Assembly: GCA_964565705.1 (NCBI GenBank)
Contig: CAZMGD010000021.1
Span: 1 to 48,797, forward strand
Source of the DNA: CAZMGD01 sp964565705
GTDB lineage: Bacteria > Actinomycetota > Acidimicrobiia > Acidimicrobiales > Ilumatobacteraceae
Length of the DNA stretch: 48,797 nucleotides
Direction: 5' to 3'
Each line of letters begins with the position of its first letter. Position 1 is the first letter of the stretch. The notes beneath the pieces were generated by a model. It saw only the letters and a program-made list of their open reading frames with translations, searched no databases and was not told where the DNA came from. The position numbers were made by a program, and so were the translations under genes. Positions 33,031-41,088 of the stretch are shown here, piece after piece.

Positions 33031-33525
33031 ATGGCCTTCATCGTCGGCACCCTGGCCTACGTCCTCGACCGCCGGCGCGACCTCGTGCTGATGGTCCATC
33101 GCAACGCCCGGCCCGACGACGAGCACCTCGGCAAGTACAACGGCCTCGGTGGCAAGCTGGAGCGCGACGAAGACGTCGTCACCGGAATCCGCCGCGAGCT
33201 CGCCGAAGAGGCCGAGATCGAGGTGACCGCGATGACGCTGCGGGGCACGATCTCGTGGCCGGGCTTCGGCCCGAACGGCGAGGACTGGCTCGGCTTCGTG
33301 TTCCTCGTCGACGGCTGGGAAGGTGTTCCGCCGGCGCGCAACGTCGAGGGCGACCTCGAGTGGGTGCCGCTGGGGAGGCTTCTCGACGACTCGATCCCGA
33401 TGTGGGAGGGCGACCGCCACTTCCTGCCACTGGTGTTCGACGGCGACCCGCGGGCCTTCCACGGCGTGATGCCCTACGAGGGCGGGCGGCCGGCCGGGTG
33501 GAGCTTCGTCCGACTGGGCGCGTGA
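33031..33525 (+). CDS. Nudix hydrolase, MutT/8-oxo-dGTP diphosphatase-like
   Basis: 164 residues. The Nudix box runs from Gly41 to Ile63 (GKLERDEDVVTGIRRELAEEAEI), with Glu in place of the last conserved Gly. The layout VLMVHRNARPDDEHLGKYNGLGGKLE matches MTH1-like 8-oxo-dGTPases, which clean the nucleotide pool. Cytoplasmic. Divergent from the PhyH-dps group and followed by glutathione peroxidase, so this stretch carries several oxidative-damage genes. Confidence 0.85.
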   Translation: MAFIVGTLAYVLDRRRDLVLMVHRNARPDDEHLGKYNGLGGKLERDEDVVTGIRRELAEEAEIEVTAMTLRGTISWPGFGPNGEDWLGFVFLVDGWEGVPPARNVEGDLEWVPLGRLLDDSIPMWEGDRHFLPLVFDGDPRAFHGVMPYEGGRPAGWSFVRLGA

Positions 33526-33545
33526 CGTTCCGATAGACAGTGCGC

Positions 33546-34034
33546 ATGGCTCTGTACGACATTCCGCTGCACACGCTGTCCGGTGAACCGACCACGCTGG
33601 CCGAGCACGAGGGCAAGGCGATCCTGGTCGTCAACGTCGCGTCGAAGTGCGGCCTCACGCCGCAGTACACGGCGCTCGAGACCCTGCAGAAGGAGAAGGG
33701 CGGCGACGGCTTCACCGTGCTCGGCTTCCCCTGCAACCAGTTCGCCGGGCAGGAGCCGGGCACCGCCCTCGAGATCGCCGAGTTCTGCAGCTCGACCTAC
33801 GGCGTCACGTTCCCGATCTACGAGAAGATCGACGTCAACGGCGCCAACCGCCACCCGATCTACCAGCAGCTCGTCGACACGCCCGACGCCGACGGCCACA
33901 GCGGCGACGTGCGCTGGAACTTCGAGAAGTTCCTCATCTCACCGAGTGGCGAGGTCGTCGGCCGCTACAACCCGACGGTCGCACCGGACGACCCGGACCT
34001 CGTCGCCGCGATCGACGCCCAGATCCCGAGCTGA
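33546..34034 (+). CDS. glutathione peroxidase family peroxidase
   Basis: 162 residues. The active site has Cys35 in VASKCGLTPQY, the Gln in FPCNQFAGQEPG and the Trp-Asn in VRWNFEKFL, which form the family tetrad. The Cys (not selenocysteine) type usually works with thioredoxin; actinobacteria lack glutathione, so thioredoxin or mycothiol chemistry is likely (inference). It reduces H2O2 or lipid hydroperoxides. ATG 33546 is chosen; GTG 33540 is an alternative. It is 20 bases downstream of the Nudix gene. Confidence 0.93.
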   Translation: MALYDIPLHTLSGEPTTLAEHEGKAILVVNVASKCGLTPQYTALETLQKEKGGDGFTVLGFPCNQFAGQEPGTALEIAEFCSSTYGVTFPIYEKIDVNGANRHPIYQQLVDTPDADGHSGDVRWNFEKFLISPSGEVVGRYNPTVAPDDPDLVAAIDAQIPS

Positions 34035-34040
34035 CGTCGA

Positions 34041-34595
34041 TCAGGCGAGCGCGGCCTCGACGGCGGACAGGTCGAACGGGTCGCCGAGCATCACGATGAC
34101 GACGTCGGCGCCGGCCTCGACGTAGCGCGGAACGTCGGCGACCTCGTGGGCGCCGATCGCGACCGTTCGCTCGATATCGCCCGGATCGCGCCCGATGCGA
34201 GCGCAATGACGGTCAAGCACCTCGGACTTGTGCACGAAGTTCTCGACCGGTCCGAACGTGTTCCACGCGTCCGCATGCTGGGCGACGAGGCGCAGCGTGA
34301 CCTGCTCGCCGGAGCCGCCGATCAGGATCGGCAGCTTGCCGTTGACCGGCCCTGGGTTCAGCTTGCCGAGCCGATCCTTGATGATCGGCAACGCCGCGTC
34401 GAGGTCGCGCAGCCGACTCGGCGCGGTGCCGAAGTCGTAGCCGTACTCGGAGTAGTCGCGCTCGAACCAACCAGAGCCGATGCCGAGGACGAACCGGCCA
34501 CCCGAGATGTGGTCGATCGTGCGCGCCATGTCCGCCAGCAGGTTGGGGTTGCGGTACGAGTTGCACGTCACGAGCGCGCCGATGCGAGGGCTCAT
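34041..34595 (-). pseudogene. 5'-truncated LLM-class F420-dependent oxidoreductase
   Basis: 184 residues remain from a family usually near 280-300. The preserved part runs from the IGALVTCNSYRNPNLLADMA strand through SGGRFVLGIGSGWFERDY, PILIGGSGEQVTLRLVAQHAD to the C-terminal barrel strands. The N-terminal 75-100 residues, including the first beta strands of the TIM barrel, are missing: an in-frame TAG lies only 9 bases upstream of the ATG. The class A hairpin at 34638 lies 43 bases beyond. Either the gene was broken at its 5' end or it codes for a short non-enzymatic protein; I favour decay. Confidence 0.75.
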
Positions 34596-34637
34596 GCGGC
34601 GACGCTACCGACGGCTCGACCGCGCCCGCGTCCAAGT

Positions 34638-34683
34638 TCTCGGTCGGTTTCTGGTCGCTCTGGCGACCAGAAACCGACCGAGA
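34638..34683. terminator. long hairpin, class A copy 2 (21-bp arms)
   Basis: Perfect arms 34638-34658 and 34663-34683 with a 4-base loop (TCTG). The arms are the same as those of the hairpin at 10562 (CTCGGTCGGTTTCTGGTCGC core). On the minus strand it starts on the base after the SDR stop codon, exactly the position it has after valS. Confidence 0.8.
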
Positions 34684-35523
34684 TCACTGGAGGAGACGGT
34701 CGCGGAAGTTCTGGTCGTGGACGAAGACGGGCAGCAGATCCTCATCGAGGTAGGACGGGAGTGCGGACGACCCGCCGTCCACCACCAGCACGTGGCCGGT
34801 GATCCACGTCGACCGATCGGAGAGCAGGAACACGACCGAGTCGGCGACGTCGGACGGCCGGCCGCGACGGCGCAGGGGGATCACCGCCCGGTCGCCCGGC
34901 GGATCCTCCGGCGGGGCATCGCGGGCGGCTCGCGGCGTGCGCACCGAACCACAGGCGATCGCGTTGACGCGCACATCGGCGGGACCGAGCTCCAACGCCG
35001 CCGTGCGGGTCACCGCGGTGAGCCCAGCCTTGGCGGCGGAGTAGGCCACGCCGTAGGGCATCGCCTGGAGGCCGGCGATCGACTCGATGTGCACGATCGA
35101 GCCGCCGGCGCCGCGATCGCGAAGGCGGCGGCCGACGGACTGGGTGGCGAAGAACGCTGCGCTCAGGTTGAGCCGCACGACCGCGTCGAACTCCTCCGGT
35201 GGCACGTCGACGAACGGCCGCCAGTACTCGCGCAGCAGCCCGCCGGCGACGACGACCAACCCGTGGAGGTCGCCGGTCGCCTGCACCGCCTGCTCCACGG
35301 CAGCGTCGACCTGACCGGCGTCGCGGAGATCGGCGATGAACGAGTGACAGACACCGCCGGCGTCGGCGATCGCCTGCTCGCTGAGCGCGAGCTGCCCGGC
35401 GTCGATGTCGAGCCCGGCGACCACGGCCCCACCCTCCGCCAGCGCCCGGCACACCGCGGTGCCGATGCCACCACCGCCGGCACCGGCGACGACGACGGTG
35501 CGACCTTCCAACCCTGTGCTCAT
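34684..35523 (-). CDS. short-chain dehydrogenase/reductase (classical SDR)
   Basis: 279 residues. The nucleotide-binding GAGGGGIGTA lies near residue 14, then VVVAGG, the catalytic Ser in HIESIAG, the Tyr-x3-Lys of YSAAK and the C-terminal ITGHVLVVDGG. All catalytic residues are present. It probably reduces or oxidises a carbonyl/alcohol with NAD(P); the substrate is unknown. A 25-residue C-terminal tail beyond the usual end (SYLDEDLLPVFVHDQNFRDRLLQ-like) is extra. Divergent from a degenerate SDR and an intact SDR at 35585-37092. Confidence 0.9.
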   Translation of the reverse strand: MSTGLEGRTVVVAGAGGGGIGTAVCRALAEGGAVVAGLDIDAGQLALSEQAIADAGGVCHSFIADLRDAGQVDAAVEQAVQATGDLHGLVVVAGGLLREYWRPFVDVPPEEFDAVVRLNLSAAFFATQSVGRRLRDRGAGGSIVHIESIAGLQAMPYGVAYSAAKAGLTAVTRTAALELGPADVRVNAIACGSVRTPRAARDAPPEDPPGDRAVIPLRRRGRPSDVADSVVFLLSDRSTWITGHVLVVDGGSSALPSYLDEDLLPVFVHDQNFRDRLLQ

Positions 35524-35584
35524 CCAGTCCCCCGGCGTGTTCCTGATTCGGTTCCGCGAACCCGACCATCATTACGCTCGCCTC

Positions 35585-36274
35585 GTGCCAGTGGACCAAG
35601 TCGACGGCGGCGCCGTCATCGTCACGACCGGCGCCGCTGGCGTCGGCGCCGCCCTCGTCGACGCGCTGCAGACCCGAGGCATCGATGCCGTCGGCGTCGA
35701 GACCTCGACGTCCGACAGCCGGCCTGACCTCGCCGCGCTGTTCTCGCTCGCGACACCGGGCCGCGCGCTGGGCGCGGTGGTGCACGCCCACGTCGAACCC
35801 TCCTCCCTCGTCGAGGCACCGCTCACCGACCTCGGCGACGCGGAGTGGATGGACCGCTGCGAGCGACCGCTGCTCCACGCCGTCCACGTGTTCCAGGCCG
35901 CGTTCGACGTGTTCGGTCCGCTCGGCGACGGCGCGGCCACGAGGCGCCTGATCGCGGTCGTCGCGAACATCGCGATCCTCGGTGCCGCATCGCTCGTCCC
36001 CGCGGCGACGACGGCGGAGGGGATCCGTTCGCTGGTGCGTTCGACCGGCCGCCAGTGGGGCCTGCACGGGATCACCGCGAACTCGGTCGCGGTGCCGCTG
36101 GAGATCCTCGGGGAGGGGGCCCCGACCAGCCCGACGGTGTCGGTGCCATCGCTGCCACCCGTGGACGACCCGATCGCGGACGTCGCCGACGCCGTGGTCG
36201 CGCTGCTCGGCCCAGCGGGTGCGGCCCTCAACGGTCAGACGCTGATCGCCGACCGCGGGACGGTGATGGTCTGA
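35585..36274 (+). CDS. degenerate SDR-fold protein lacking catalytic Tyr/Lys
   Basis: 229 residues from GTG 35585. The fold is SDR-like: a glycine-rich start (TTGAAGVGAALVDAL), a central VVHAHVE strand and a C-terminal LNGQTLIADRG matching the usual GxTLxVDGG. Where other SDRs have Y-x3-K, this protein reads PAATTAEGI, so both Tyr and Lys are replaced, and the catalytic Ser is not evident. It ends in TGATG overlapping the start of an intact SDR gene. It may serve as a non-catalytic partner subunit of that enzyme or be decaying. Confidence 0.75.
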   Translation: MPVDQVDGGAVIVTTGAAGVGAALVDALQTRGIDAVGVETSTSDSRPDLAALFSLATPGRALGAVVHAHVEPSSLVEAPLTDLGDAEWMDRCERPLLHAVHVFQAAFDVFGPLGDGAATRRLIAVVANIAILGAASLVPAATTAEGIRSLVRSTGRQWGLHGITANSVAVPLEILGEGAPTSPTVSVPSLPPVDDPIADVADAVVALLGPAGAALNGQTLIADRGTVMV

Positions 36275-36298
36275 TGAGCGAACGCAGTGAGCGAACTC
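36274..36298. repeat. dispersed GC-rich near-palindromic element, copy 5
   Basis: Reads GAGCGAACGCAGTGAGCGAACTC, a diverged reverse complement of the GTTCGCTCACTGCGTTCGCTC form. It lies at the junction of two SDR genes and, if ATG 36274 is used, is translated as MSERSER. Confidence 0.45.
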
Positions 36299-37092
36299 GA
36301 CAGCACGGCGCCTCGCCAGCCCAGCGAGCACCAATGGGCCCGCTCGACGGCAAGCGGGTGTTCGTCACCGGCGCGGGTGCCGGGGTGGGTGAAGGGCTCG
36401 TGGAGGCCTGCGCCGGGGCCGGCGCACACGTGATCGTGACCTCGCGCGGGCACAACGGCCAAGAGGTCGCGGACGCGATCACCGCCGGCGGAGGCTCGGC
36501 CGAGTGGATGGCGTGCGACGTGTCGTCGCGGGCGTCGATCGAGTCGGCGGTCGGCGCGGCCGTCGCCGGCGGGGGCCTGCACGCGTTCGTCCACAACGCC
36601 GTCAGCCGCCTGTCGAGCGTGCCCCACCGGTTGGAGGACGTCGGCGACGAGCAATGGGAGGATCACGCGGCCGTGTCGCTGCGCGGTTCGTTCTGGTGCG
36701 CGCTCGCGACCCGAGACGCGCTCGCCGCGACCCATGGACTGTTCCTCGTGATGACCTCGCCCGCCGGCATGGAGGGCAGCGTCGGTCTGCCGTTCTACGG
36801 CACGGTGAAAGGCGCGCAGCGCGGTTTCGCCAAGTCGCTCGCTCGTGAGTGGGCGCCGCTCGGCATCCGGGTCAACTCGATCTCGCCCCTGGCTGCGACG
36901 CCGGCGATGGACAACCTGTTCGAGGTCGATCCCCCCAGCCGGGAGCGGATCCTGTCGAAGATCCCCCTCGGCCGACTCGGCGACTCGGCGGCCGACATCG
37001 GCTCGGCCGCTGTGTTCCTCGCCAGCGACCAGGCCACCTACATCACCGGCCAGACGCTCGTCGTCGACGGCGGCCGGTTCATGAACCTCTGA
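36274..37092 (+). CDS. short-chain dehydrogenase/reductase
   Basis: 272 residues from ATG 36274, or 252 from ATG 36334. Features: VTGAGAGVGEGLV (coenzyme loop), HNAVSRLS, the Ser in MTSPAG, YGTVK (Tyr-x3-Lys) and the C-terminal ITGQTLVVDGG. The catalytic set is intact. The first 20 residues (MSERSERTRQ...) are encoded by the dispersed GC-rich palindromic element and do not look like protein, so ATG 36334 may be the real start. Coupled to the upstream degenerate SDR; the pair may form a heteromer (inference). Confidence 0.87.
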   Translation: MSERSERTRQHGASPAQRAPMGPLDGKRVFVTGAGAGVGEGLVEACAGAGAHVIVTSRGHNGQEVADAITAGGGSAEWMACDVSSRASIESAVGAAVAGGGLHAFVHNAVSRLSSVPHRLEDVGDEQWEDHAAVSLRGSFWCALATRDALAATHGLFLVMTSPAGMEGSVGLPFYGTVKGAQRGFAKSLAREWAPLGIRVNSISPLAATPAMDNLFEVDPPSRERILSKIPLGRLGDSAADIGSAAVFLASDQATYITGQTLVVDGGRFMNL

Positions 37093-37113
37093 GCACCGCT
37101 GGCTGATCGCCTG

Positions 37114-37869
37114 TCAGATCACGGCCATCACGGATCGCCAGGTGTCGAGCACTGCCGCGTCACCGAGGACGGCCAACTCGGGTGACGACTCGTCGAGCCG
37201 GTTCCAGACGAACCGGTAGATCGCGTCGGCCGGGCCGCTGACGCTCGCCTCTGCCGCGTCTGGATCGATGCCCTCGGTGCGCGCGACCACACCGTCGCCG
37301 AGGGTCGTGAACCACTGCCGGTCGGCGTCGGTTGCGACGAGCAGCAACGTGCAGGCCGGTGAGATCGCGAGCTTCTTGCGCGGCGCGAACCCGAGGAGCA
37401 GCTCGTCGACACCGTCCGCGGCGAAGCCCGGCTCGAACACCGGTGACCCATCGGGACCCGACAGGTCGGCGTCGACGCGGTGGATCGACGTCTCGTGCGC
37501 CTGGCGGCGGGCCCAGAACGCGAGCGAGCTGGGGGCGTTGCGCATGAACCGCCAGAAGTCGTCGTCGGGCGAGCCGCCGCGGAGCGCGTCGAGGAGTGTG
37601 GCGTGGCCCTCGGCGAACCACTCGGCGAGCTCGGCGTCGTCGGGCGCGGAGGCGATGAACTCGCCGATCGGAGCATCCGCCCCCGACTGCAAGCGGTCGG
37701 CGACGACCTTCGCCGCCCAGCGGTGCACCGAACCCTGGTGCACGGTCAGGTCGCGCACCGTCCAGTCCGGACAGGTCGGCACCGGGGCGGTGAACCCAGC
37801 GGACGTCGCGGCGCCGACGAAGCGCCTCCCCTCGACCTCCAGCACCCCGATGTGCTCGTCGATCTCCAC
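37114..37869 (-). CDS. maleylpyruvate isomerase-fold, mycothiol-dependent family protein
   Basis: 251 residues from GTG 37869. The N-terminal DinB-like metal-binding domain (about 1-140) has His44 (LTVHQGSVHRW) and His125-Glu126/His130 (RRQAHETSIHRVD), the usual zinc-type triad, plus the opening PVPTCPDWTVRDL that is diagnostic for the TIGR03083 family. The C-terminal domain (about 150-250) matches the associated SCP-like part. Founding members use mycothiol to isomerise maleylpyruvate; most others have unknown reactions. Divergent from the cytosine deaminase gene. Confidence 0.87.
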   Translation of the reverse strand: MEIDEHIGVLEVEGRRFVGAATSAGFTAPVPTCPDWTVRDLTVHQGSVHRWAAKVVADRLQSGADAPIGEFIASAPDDAELAEWFAEGHATLLDALRGGSPDDDFWRFMRNAPSSLAFWARRQAHETSIHRVDADLSGPDGSPVFEPGFAADGVDELLLGFAPRKKLAISPACTLLLVATDADRQWFTTLGDGVVARTEGIDPDAAEASVSGPADAIYRFVWNRLDESSPELAVLGDAAVLDTWRSVMAVI

Positions 37870-37962
37870 GACGTCACGGTAGCCCGCCGCTTCCCGGGCG
37901 CTCGCCGCACAGTGATGCCTGCGAAGATGGAGCGCTGTGTGGAGCGACCGGAGGGCGAGGCG

Positions 37963-38412
37963 ATGACCGACGACGAGCTGCTGGAACTGGCGATCGAGCA
38001 GGCGCGCATCGGGCGCAGCGAGGGCGGGATCCCGATCGGTGCCGTGCTCGCCGTCGACGGTGAGGTGCTCGGTGCCGGGCACAACCGGCGCGTGCAGCTC
38101 GGCTCGGCGATCCGCCACGGCGAGACCGACGCGCTCGAGCACGCCGGGCGGCTGCCCGCGACGACCTACGCCAAGGCGACGATGTACACGACGCTGTCGC
38201 CGTGCCACATGTGCACCGGAGCGATCCTGCTCTACGGCATCAAGCGGATCGTGATCGGTGAGCACCGCACGTTCATGGGCGCCGAGGACCTCCTGCGCGA
38301 GCACGGCGTCGAGGTGATCGTCGCAGATTCCCAGGCGTGCGCCGACCTGATGGCCGAGTTCATCGCCGAGCACCCATCGCTGTGGAACGAGGACATCGGC
38401 GAGCCGGACTGA
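37963..38412 (+). CDS. cytosine deaminase (yeast-type zinc deaminase)
   Basis: 149 residues, the length of yeast Fcy1. Zinc/catalytic motif: His52-x-Glu54 (RHGETDALEHAGR) and Pro-Cys81-x2-Cys84 (SPCHMCTGAILLYG). The HGE rather than HAE form and the following LEHAGRL favour cytosine deaminase over tRNA or guanine deaminases. It converts cytosine (and often 5-methylcytosine-like bases) to uracil. A strong GGAGGGCGAGG site precedes the ATG. It is convergent with the broken oxygenase and lies at the edge of the nucleobase uptake/oxidation block, so it may serve the same pathway. Confidence 0.85.
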   Translation: MTDDELLELAIEQARIGRSEGGIPIGAVLAVDGEVLGAGHNRRVQLGSAIRHGETDALEHAGRLPATTYAKATMYTTLSPCHMCTGAILLYGIKRIVIGEHRTFMGAEDLLREHGVEVIVADSQACADLMAEFIAEHPSLWNEDIGEPD

Positions 38413-38425
38413 GCTCCGGCGCCCG

Positions 38426-38899
38426 CTACAGCGTCACCTCTGCGTACTTGCCGGCGATGTACTCGTCGGCAACGACCGGCTCGAACGCCGCGCCACCGCC
38501 GATCGGCGGCGTCAACGTCTCGATCAGCGCGTCCGCGTCGAACTCGTGGAAGAACACGAGCGACAGCAGTTCCTCCGTCGGCGCTTCCGGGGAGGGAGGC
38601 AGCACCCGGTGGAGCGTGGACCTCCACCGCTCGCCGATCATCCGGGCCAGCAGATCGCCGACGTTGATCNNNNNNNNNNNNNNNNNNNNNNNNNNNNNNN
38701 NNNNNNNNNNNNNNNNNNNNNNNNNNNNNNNNNNNNNNNNNNNNNNNNNNNNNNNNNNNNNNNNNNNNNCGCGCCGAGCACGCCGAGCGCCGGGTACCAG
38801 TTGAGGTTGAGCTGGGCGGTAGCGCCCGTCGACGCCGTCGGGCTCGTGGCCGATCGTGAACGACTCCTTGAGGTCGAGCAGCGGCAGGTGGCGTGTCAT
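38426..38899 (-). pseudogene. broken isopenicillin N synthase-like Fe(II) oxygenase, interrupted by a 100-N gap
   Basis: The C-terminal part (38426-38669) reads INVGDLLAR..., TLHRVLPP (iron His) and EELLSLVFFHEFD, closely like the oxygenase at 43966. On the far side of the gap, ATG 38899 gives MTRHLPLLDLKESFTIGHE. In another frame next to the gap, the complement reads ATAQLNLNWYPALGVLGA, the expected middle of the family; one extra G in a GGG run near 38826 explains the shift. Even so, about 70 residues on either side of DLKESF are lacking. This is either a decayed third paralogue or a mis-assembled contig end. The HxD iron motif is not visible. Confidence 0.7.
38670..38769. other. assembly gap (100 N) inside the third oxygenase gene
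   Basis: Exactly 100 undetermined bases, the usual placeholder for unknown length. Unlike the 10-N gap, the flanks do not overlap. Confidence 0.95.
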
Positions 38900-38928
38900 G
38901 TCCGGCCTCCGATCCGTCGCCAGGCCGG

Positions 38929-39876
38929 TCACCTGGACTCGCGGGAGTAGGGCTGGCCGAGCGCGGCCGGGGCGGCGACGCGGCGCTTGCGCGCCGGGCT
39001 GGCCGAGATCACGATCACGACGACGTAGGCGGCGACGAACGGGATCATGTTCAGGAAGTCGGCGGGTACCGACACCTGCGCGATCTGCAGGGTGAAGCCC
39101 AGGCCGCGGAGCGCGCCGAACGCGTACGCGCCGATCAGTGCCAGCCACGGGCGCCAGCCGGCGAGGATGACCAGCGCGACGGCGATCCATCCGACCCCGG
39201 CGGTCAGTCCGGTCTGCCACGTGCCGAGCACCGCCAGCGTCAGGTAGGCGCCGCCGACGCCGGCACCGAACCCGCCGATCGCCGTGGCGAGGTAGCGGGT
39301 GCGCACGACGTTGAGACCGGCGGCGTCGGCGGCGGCGGGGTCCTCGCCGATCGACCGCAGCGACAGCCCCGCCGACGTGCGGTACAGCACGTAGGCGGCG
39401 ACGGCGACGATCACCCAGGACGCGTACACGACGACGTCGTGGCCGAGCAGGACGGGCCCGACCACGGGGAGGTCGCGGAGGGCCTCAGGGAACACGTCGC
39501 GGACGCGCACACCGCTCTGCGTCACGAGCAGCGGCTTGTCGCCGGAGCTGCCGAGGAACGCCGACAGGCCGCTGCCGACGATCACCAACGACAGGCCCGA
39601 CACCGTCTGGTTGACGCGCAGCGACACGGCGAGCACCGCGTGCACGCCGGCGAGCAGCGCGCCGGCGAGCCCGCCGCCGAGGAGCGCGAGCGTGAGGCTG
39701 CCGGTCTGCACGCCGACCCAGAACCCGACCACCCCGCCGAGCAGCATCATCCCTTCGACCCCGAGGTTCATCACACCAGATCGCTCGGCGACGATCTCAC
39801 CGAGCGCGGCGAGCAGGATCGGCGTCCCGGCAACGATCGCGCTCGCCGCCGACAGCACCAGCACGGTGTCGTTCAC
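38929..39876 (-). CDS. BMP-type nucleoside ABC transporter permease 2
   Basis: 315 residues, about eight or nine membrane helices. The family signature ERSGVMNLGVEGMMLLGGVVGFW lies at about residues 32-54, with ASPARKRR at the cytoplasmic C-terminus. It belongs to the BPD_transp_2 group (YufQ/NupQ, PnrD-type) that pairs with a second permease to import nucleosides or nucleobases. The start overlaps the stop of permease 1 by 4 bases (ATGA). It is followed by the broken oxygenase. Confidence 0.9.
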   Translation of the reverse strand: MNDTVLVLSAASAIVAGTPILLAALGEIVAERSGVMNLGVEGMMLLGGVVGFWVGVQTGSLTLALLGGGLAGALLAGVHAVLAVSLRVNQTVSGLSLVIVGSGLSAFLGSSGDKPLLVTQSGVRVRDVFPEALRDLPVVGPVLLGHDVVVYASWVIVAVAAYVLYRTSAGLSLRSIGEDPAAADAAGLNVVRTRYLATAIGGFGAGVGGAYLTLAVLGTWQTGLTAGVGWIAVALVILAGWRPWLALIGAYAFGALRGLGFTLQIAQVSVPADFLNMIPFVAAYVVVIVISASPARKRRVAAPAALGQPYSRESR

Positions 39877-41030
39877 GGAACCTGCTCCGTCGTCGCCGCA
39901 GCCAACGCCGGGTCGGCCGCGGGGCCCGGCTCGGCGTTCGCCGCGTGGTGGCGAGACGCGAGGCGGACGCGGTTGGTCACGAAGAACTCCCCGGCCGTGA
40001 CCGACAGGAAGATCAGGCCCTGCAACAAGACGACCAGCTCAACCGGCACACCGATGGATTGCAGGCTGCTGCCCGACACGGTGATCGCGGCCAGGAAGAT
40101 CGCGACCGGCACGACCCCGAGCGCGTTCAGCCGGGCGACGGCGGCGATGATGATGCCGGTGTAGCCGAGCTGGATCGCCAGCGCCTTCGGTTCGAGACCC
40201 TTGGTGACGGCGCCGACCTCGATCGCACCGGCCAGCCCGGCGATGCCACCCGAGATCGCCATCACGCCGATCGTCATCGCGCCGACGCCGACGCCGGCGT
40301 AGCGCGCAGCGCGCGGCGAGTCGCCGATCATCTTCACCCGCAGGCCCCACGGGGTCGCCCGGACGAGCACCCACACGACGATCGCGGCGGCAACAGCGAC
40401 GAAGAACCCGGCGTGCAGCCGCTCGAAGACGACCGGCAGCTGTGCCGACTCCGGGATCTTCTTGCCCTGCGGCACGGGATGTGTCGGGTTGCGCCAGAAC
40501 GATCTGGACCCCTGGATGAGGTAGTTCATCAGCCCGAGCGCCACGAAGTTCAGCATCAGAGTCGTGATGATCTCGTCAGTGCCGAACACCGCCTTGGGGA
40601 TGGCCGCGAGCTGCGCCCAGAGGGCGCCGGCGAGCGCGCCACCGGCGACGACGATCGTGACCATGACCACCCTCGGCAGGCCGCCGGGCAGGGCCAACGC
40701 CAGCCCCGAGGCGGCGATCGCCCCGGCGAACAGCTGGCCCTCGGCGCCGATGTTGTACACCTTCATCCGGAACGCCACGGCGGCGGCGAGGCCGGTGAGG
40801 ATCAGCGGCGTGGCGTACGTCAGCGTCCGCGTGAACGGGCGCCATCCTCGGAGGCTGGCCTCGAACATCGTGCGGTAGGCATCGATCGGGTCGTCCCCGA
40901 ACGCGAGCAGCACCAGTGCGCCGAGGGCGAGCGCGAAAGCGAGCGCGATCAACGGCACCCCGAGGCGAACGGCCGTGGACGGCCGTGCCCTCGGCGCCAC
41001 CACGAACGGGTTGGCAGACAAGACGCTCAT
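39873..41030 (-). CDS. BMP-type nucleoside ABC transporter permease 1
   Basis: 385 residues with about ten membrane helices. The signature FRMKVYNIGAEGQLFAGAIAA (about 87-107) is typical of YufP/NupP-like permeases. It has an insertion between helices with FWRNPTHPVPQGKKIPESAQLP, as in this family. It forms the channel with permease 2 and is energised by the ATPase gene upstream. The gap to that gene (41031-41085) holds two copies of the dispersed GC-rich element. Confidence 0.9.
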   Translation of the reverse strand: MSVLSANPFVVAPRARPSTAVRLGVPLIALAFALALGALVLLAFGDDPIDAYRTMFEASLRGWRPFTRTLTYATPLILTGLAAAVAFRMKVYNIGAEGQLFAGAIAASGLALALPGGLPRVVMVTIVVAGGALAGALWAQLAAIPKAVFGTDEIITTLMLNFVALGLMNYLIQGSRSFWRNPTHPVPQGKKIPESAQLPVVFERLHAGFFVAVAAAIVVWVLVRATPWGLRVKMIGDSPRAARYAGVGVGAMTIGVMAISGGIAGLAGAIEVGAVTKGLEPKALAIQLGYTGIIIAAVARLNALGVVPVAIFLAAITVSGSSLQSIGVPVELVVLLQGLIFLSVTAGEFFVTNRVRLASRHHAANAEPGPAADPALAAATTEQVP

Positions 41031-41033
41031 CGG

Positions 41034-41050
41034 TGCTCGCTGCGTTCGCT
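41034..41050. repeat. dispersed GC-rich near-palindromic element, copy 6
   Basis: TGCTCGCTGCGTTCGCT, directly upstream of the permease 1 start codon. Confidence 0.45.
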
Positions 41051-41067
41051 GGGCGCCGTGCTGATGG

Positions 41068-41088
41068 TTCGCTCGCTGCGCTCGCTCA
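41068..41088. repeat. dispersed GC-rich near-palindromic element, copy 7
   Basis: The core is CGCTCGCTGCGCTCGCTCA; it runs into the stop codon of the ABC ATPase gene. Confidence 0.45.
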
